The notes under the pieces were generated by a model that was not told the DNA's origin, made no database searches, and was given only the letters and a program-made list of their open reading frames with translations. A DNA stretch of 64,000 nt from contig QANU01054920.1 of NCBI GenBank assembly GCA_003254905.1, forward strand, positions 1 to 64,000, written 5' to 3'. Below, one piece after another: positions 58,660-64,000 of the stretch (position 1 is its first letter; each line of letters starts with the position of its first letter). Both the position numbers and the translations under genes were made by a program. Source of the stretch: Nissolia schottii (taxonomy: Eukaryota > Streptophyta > Magnoliopsida > Fabales > Fabaceae).

Positions 58660-59389
58660 ATATGCATTGATAAAGTCAAGCCAAATTATCAACAAAAACA
58701 TAAATAAAAATATAATAGCAATAAAGAAGATCAACTAATACCATTAAAAAAATATGTGTATATATAGGGATAGAATATCCTTATAATTCTTTGATAATAG
58801 ACACATAAAAAAAAATTACCTCGAAGAAGTATTTTCTTTGAACTTCTTTTCTCACCTAAAGAACAAGCAAACTCGTATTGATAACATGCTATAAAACTAA
58901 TTAGAAGAGTGATAAAAAAAGTAATAGAGGAAATAAAGAGAATGGGCGAGATAGGGAGAAAGAACAGAGGGGACGATTGTTATTTTTAATCTCAAAGGTA
59001 TCTATTACACACACCATTTATAGGCTAAATACGAAGAATATATAAACACATCAAATTTCAAAAGATTTTCACTGATTAATGATAACATTTAAAATATTGC
59101 TAATATTTACTAATTTTTTAAGAATCCACGTTATCATAAATTATTTAGTATTTAAAATATTTTTTACTCAAACACAACACAAGCATAATTAAAAAAAAAA
59201 CTTCTGAATGTAAATCAAACAAACTGAAACACTACTAATTACACATTTTATTTTTGTTTAGACACGTATTTCAAACAAAAATCTTTGTGTGGGGCGGTGT
59301 ACAATGTCAATATGTCACATATCAATACACAACCATGTCACGACATCCTGGTGCAAATACAAGGTCACTGCTGAAACCCTAGCAGCGCA
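58660..59389. other. AT-rich DNA upstream of the RNA-binding protein gene
   Basis: Nothing recognisable until the GC-rich 5' leader of the next gene begins near 59390. Confidence 0.4.
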
Positions 59390-59757
59390 CCGTCCCTTTT
59401 CGGTTTCCTCTCATCCGTGACCGCGACCGCGACCGCGACCGCCAATATCTGCCCCGTTTTCTTCCGCCGCCGAGCTCCGTCACTCAGCCCTAACGCAGGG
59501 ATTCCGCTCTCGCCGCCGAATCGCGATACCGCTGCCACTCGTCCGCTGCCGCTGCGCTGTTGACGACGACCAGCGAGCGTCGCCGCCGTACACTTGGACA
59601 GCGAAGGTGTTTCTCTTCGGAGTTCTATAGAGATCTACGCTGCGATTTCGTTGAGGATATGCTTGTGATTCCAAATCTTTTTTGTTTTTTTTTTTAAACC
59701 TTTTTAATTTGTTTCGTGTCTCTTTTTGTAGGTCTCGAGTATTTACGATCTGCAATC
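59390..59757 (+). promoter_or_regulatory. 5' untranslated region with a probable leader intron
   Basis: The sequence turns GC-rich, with a (gaccgc)n-like run at about 59417-59442. A donor (gaag then gtgtttctc, near 59605) and an acceptor (ctttttgtag, ending 59730) suggest a leader intron of about 125 bp, common in plant RNA-binding protein genes. This is inferred from splice-site look and position. Confidence 0.5.
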
Positions 59758-62617
59758 ATGGCATCCCGAAAGGGTGACAATCCTCACTCCGGTGACGGTG
59801 CCAGTCCTGGGTTCGCATCCTCTTCTATTTCTTGGTTTATTGGTTCTTTCTCTCTCTCTCTCTCTCTCTCTCTTCCAAAGTTTCTTGATTTTCTTTGATT
59901 TCCTTTGGTGCAGGAAAATCTTCATTGGAGGACTAGCCAAAGACATTACTTTGGGTGAGAAACCCCTTTATTTTTCATCCTTTATAATTTTTTGGTTGGT
60001 TTTTGTTCTCCGGTTCAAAGTTATTTTTTTCCTTTCTTTTGGTTTCGGAGCTAATGTTAGTGAATTGTTTATTCGATTTGGAAGATACGTTTGTTAAGTA
60101 CTTTGAGAAGTACGGGGAGATCACGGATTCGGTGATCATGAAGGATCGGCACACGGGTCGACCCAGGGGTTTTGGGTTCATCACCTATGCGGATCCTTCT
60201 GTTGTGGACCAGGTCATTCAGGAGGACCATGTCATCAGTGGCAAGCAGGTATTCTTAGGGTTTTGCTACTGTTCTTTTGGGACAAATTCTAGTTGGTGTT
60301 CCTTAATTTCATTATATATTTGTTGGTCTTCTATTTCGTCTACCTTAGGCCATTATTGTACAAAATCTCACAGAACCGAACTTAGTTTTTTGAGCAGCGG
60401 AAGAGGGATTGACCAACTAAGCTTGTTTTTATTGGCCCTACTGAAGTCATTGTTCTATTTTGTGTAAATGTTTCCCGTGCTGTAATGACAAAACAAAATA
60501 AAACTAATTTTCTTCGGTGAACACAGAAATTTCCCACCTTTAAAAGTGTGTTCCAATTTAATAGATTACTTTTATGCTTGTTATCATGAAGAAACACAAG
60601 TTCTGAACGCATTCAAACCTTCCACACAATTGCAAAAATATATTTTTGTCACGTGATCCACTGCCTTCATTATTTATAAGGATGAAAAAAAAAAAGCTGT
60701 CAGGATTGTTCACAATTGAAATGTTCAATTTTGTTAGTTACTACTAGTGCTGTAGCCCTGGCACAATCAATCATGAACTTTTTATTTGCACACTTTCGGA
60801 CGTGGCACACGAGTATCAGACAAGTGTCTCACGAAGTGACCACTATAGATAGTAAGTCAATCAAATACCTTAATTGTTGACAAAAAAATCTACCAATTAT
60901 TCTACAAACCATAGATAGTAAGTTATGGTAGAGGAACCAACACAAACAACTGCACCCATTTAATATCATTGATTTCATTACCATATAAATTTCCTTCCTG
61001 ATAACCAGGTATTGCTTAGTCAAATTTCAGAGATACATATGCATTAGGAAAATTAGAACAGAGAGCTATAAATAAAAAAATCGGTGCAGTGAGAACTTAG
61101 AAAGAAGGTGAAAGAGTAAGAAACATTTGTCAAATTGTTAAGAGAGAAACAGATCATTCAGCTAGAGTAATGACTGAGTACACCTGAGAACATTCCCACA
61201 CTCAAGAAAAGGTCTTGGTGTCTTGCGGTGGGGGATTTTGAGTTTCTGTTGTCCTATTCTTTTCCCCTGTTCTTATTAGAAGCTGATTTCTTCGCCCAAT
61301 TACTTCAGTATCCTTAGGGATTTCAATATTTTGACTTGCATGGATTGAAGTTTTGATTTGCTCATGATGAATCCTTTTGGTTTTACCAGGTTGAGATCAA
61401 GAGGACTATTCCAAAGGGTTCATCACAAGTTAATGACTTCAAAACAAAAAAGATTTTTGTTGGTGGTATTCCAACATCAGTGTCTGAAGGTTTGCTTGCA
61501 CTCTTACTCTTTTAATTATGAACTACGGTTTGATTTATGTATTAATTATGTTTACTCTGTGTGTGTGTTTTGGTAATATTACCTTATTTCTTGCCTTTGG
61601 CAAATGAATTTCAGATGAGTTCAAGAACTTCTTCTCTAAGTATGGGAAAGTTGTGGAGCATGAAATTATACGTGACCACACTACGAAACGATCCCGGGGT
61701 TTTGGATTTATAGTTTTTGACAATGAAAAGGTTGTTGATAATATGTTGGCAGATGGGAATATGATTGATATGGCTGGTACTCAGGTGAGTTCTCTTTGGT
61801 ACTGTAGGATATTTGATGTATATGAAACCAGCAACACCTATACCATGTATAGATTAGTAGTGATCGATGTTGAAGGATGTCATTGTGAAACATTTAACTA
61901 TTGGTGCTCGCTGTTGCATCTGAATAATATATCATCTTTCTTTGTCAATGCGTTATTGCTATTATTTGACTGATGTTATAATATAAGTGGGCTTACTACA
62001 GGTTTATAATTGCTCCTCTCAAGTCAGGGTAAAGAGTATTCTGCTTATAAATGAATCTAGGTTGACTCACTTCTTTGTTGTAGGTTGAGATCAAGAAGGC
62101 CGAACCCAAGAAATCCTCAAACTCAGGTTCTCTTCCTCCATTTGCTAGTGATTCTAGGGCACTTCCTTACAATGATGGTTTCGGTGGATTTGGTGATTCT
62201 TATGGAAGTTTTGCTAGTGGCGGTTACGGTCCTGCTTCTTATAGGTCACTTGGAGGTTTTGGTGGTAGGCTTGGCAATTATGGTGGGTATGGTGGTGGAG
62301 ATGATTTTGGTGGTAGTTTTGGGGGTTATGGTGGTACTAGTGCTGGGGCTGGCTATGCAGGTTATCGAGGAGAATCATCATTTGGCTACTCTAGCCGCTA
62401 TGGTTCCTACATGGGGGGCCTTGGTGGTGGATATGGTGGCAGTGGCTTAGGTGCGTATGGACGTGGTAGTGGGGGCTATGGAAACTATGGAGGTCCAGGC
62501 ACTGGTGGGGGTTATGAATCAGGACCTGGTGCTGGTTATGGTGGGGCAGGAGGAGGACTGTATGGTAGTAGGGGAGGTTATGGTGGCAGTAGTCGCTACC
62601 ATCCTTATGCAAGATAG
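59758..62617 (+). CDS. hnRNP-like RNA-binding protein, two RRMs and glycine-rich tail, 353 aa
   Basis: Coding exons are 59758-59810, 59914-59954, 60085-60248, 61390-61489, 61615-61784 and 62084-62617; all introns are GT-AG and phases match, giving 353 aa. RRM1 has RNP2 KIFIGG (residues 19-24) and RNP1 RGFGFITY (59-66). RRM2 has KIFVGG (107-112) and RGFGFIVF (147-154). Both are split by introns at equivalent places (before D-T/E-F), as expected from an old domain duplication. From about residue 190 the tail is rich in GGYG, GGFG and YGG. The architecture is that of plant heterogeneous nuclear ribonucleoprotein 1-like or Musashi-like proteins, which bind mRNA and act in splicing, transport or stability. 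The aromatic residues needed for RNA stacking are present. A (TC)n tract (59848-59873) lies in intron 1; intron 3 is long (1,141 bp). Confidence 0.93.
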
Positions 62618-64000
62618 ATTTATTACTATGCTTTATTGTAGAAGTTGCATGCAGGTTTAAGCATTTTCTAGACACAAGGAACTCATGGCAGGTGGCCAGT
62701 TTCTAGAAGCCAGACATCCACTAGCATTTCTGTATTAATCAATTGCTTAGACAACCGAAGGTAGAACATCATCAATCTAGAGCTTCCTGAACATCATCAT
62801 TCTAGAGCTTCCCATCAATTATCAGCCTATAAGATTTTAGTTAGGAACATTATGCTTTTATTTGATAATCAGATTGTTGCAAGCTAGACTGTCATGTTTC
62901 TAGAAATGAGATTTAGTTAGAAGTATTGCAGAGTTGTGTGAATGTGTACTATTGTAGGTTATACTAATTAGAATGTTTGGAAGAGTATTTGTTCTCATCT
63001 TTCCTTTAGTTATGCATGGTAAGCCTATGTTTAAAGATTTTGGTATAACCTTTCCAGGTTATACAACTGTTTCTATTAATTTAGTTATATGTTAAGTTAG
63101 ATCATATCCATTTGATAGTAAGTACAGGTTTCTTAAGTCACTTGTCTTTAAAGGGTGTTCTGGTGGCATCTGTTGTTGCCGATCATAGTTGGAACATAGA
63201 AAATGGTCGACCATTGGTCCCTTTGGTGTGGGACTTACGAAAAAATTGGGATGGTAGTTGACTGTTCCTAACCTTAAACTGAGAAACACTCTCTTTTTTT
63301 ATTTGTTTGGTAGTGGATAGATAGTTTCTCCATATCCGGATAGATAGTTAAGATGAAAAGATACATGATGGGAAATGGGTATTTATATCCTGTTGAACTT
63401 CGTATCTAGTCATTCACGTAGTGCATGCTGCTTTGCATCCCAAGAATTAAGTCATACACAGGTTTGTATTTTGTATGTTTGTGATGATGGCTGAAGCAAT
63501 AGCTCACAATTATTCCTTTTTTCTAGCTTTGCTCTTTTAATTTACCTATGACCTCTTAATAATCATGTGATGAGATTGAATAAAACTAGTGCGTTGCCCG
63601 TGCTCTAGAGATCCCATAACATTTCAATGATTCAATGCAATAGGTTATTTTCTTTCGACTACAATCAAAACAATAGGTTATTGCAAGCTGAATTCTTATG
63701 GTTTCATCTTGGTTTGTGCAAATTTAGTAATTGTTGCTGAGAAAATATTCTTGTAAGTTGTTCATAGTTTGTGGAATTTTGGATTTAATAGGGGTAAAAT
63801 AGTCTTTCATAATAAGATGCAATAGTTTTTTGATGAAGATGGTAGGCAGTTGAAGAGGGGTAAAATAGTTTAGGTTAGAATGAAATCAATTCTAAGTAAA
63901 TTCTTACAAAAATCTCCACAAAAGTAATGGGTTTTTTTAATTTGAAAAAAGATTCTCTAAAGTGAGAATTTTATTGTAAAGGGTTTGAGCTTAGTTTGAG
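62618..64000. other. 3' untranslated region and downstream DNA
   Basis: The first few hundred bases are the likely 3' untranslated region of the RNA-binding protein gene. At about 63580-63606 the phrase aactagtgcgttgcccgtgct resembles the end of a dispersed DNA element, and a weaker version (actagtgctgtagccctggc) lies in intron 3 at about 60740. No further gene is visible up to the window edge. Confidence 0.4.

Noticed and set aside
60250-61389. Independent gene in long intron 3 of the RNA-binding protein gene
   Set aside because: The short frames there have no domains, and the flanking splice sites and phases fit a single intron.

Overview
The window looks like nuclear DNA from a flowering plant, most probably a legume close to soybean (Glycine). 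The reasons are intron-rich plant genes, a P-class PPR cluster of the Restorer-of-fertility-like type, plant-specific families (TRM/DUF4378, a glycine-rich wall protein, an hnRNP-like two-RRM protein) and dense nested plant retrotransposons, TRIMs, hAT elements and MITEs. The legume/Glycine assignment is my recognition of the PPR and repeat style, not a database result. LAYOUT: 1-14,000 is a PPR tandem-duplication cluster, all on the minus strand. It holds a broken copy (2121-3665, one nonsense codon and one PPR motif deleted), a heavily eroded copy (about 7290-9060) and one intact 562-aa gene (12030-13718) with 14 PPR motifs. Duplicated 3' flanks (about 1080-2110, 9757-10366, 10368-12029) tie them together. 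A degenerate Copia gag (about 5500-6654) and a hAT-like element with an 8-bp target duplication (296-859) sit among them. 14,000-20,940 is repeat-derived: a TRIM inserted in a long-TIR MITE (15118-16112), an LTR-like block (17610-18665) and an antisense Copia pol/gag fossil (about 18,690-20,943). 20,944-32,000 is a complete but decayed Tat-type Gypsy element (equal 544-bp LTRs, 5-bp target duplication, two RNase H domains, an antisense accessory gene, a higher-order minisatellite). It landed inside the gag of the Copia fossil and was later hit by a second copy of the hAT-like element. 32,621-39,263 is a second Copia element with 5-bp target duplication, an internally deleted gag-protease region and three 142-bp repeats in its leader. 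39,269-41,780 is AT-rich with a gapped (TA)n tract. The last third holds the clearest host genes: a secreted glycine-rich protein (41895-42548, +); a four-exon TRM-like DUF4378 protein of about 855 aa (46668-51379, -) in which every intron plus the 3' flank carries one copy of the same MITE in the same orientation; a three-LTR tandem TRIM (52919-54382); and an hnRNP-like RNA-binding protein of 353 aa (59758-62617, +, six coding exons). HOW THE GENES WORK TOGETHER: there is no operon logic in a plant nucleus. The PPR cluster is a birth-and-death family of organelle RNA-binding proteins, expected in mitochondria. The TRM-like protein is expected at the cortical microtubule/TON1 machinery, the glycine-rich protein in the cell wall, and the two-RRM protein in nuclear or cytoplasmic mRNA metabolism. 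The main stories are transposon nesting and decay, and PPR turnover. I found no rRNA, tRNA or CRISPR and no new defence-type system.
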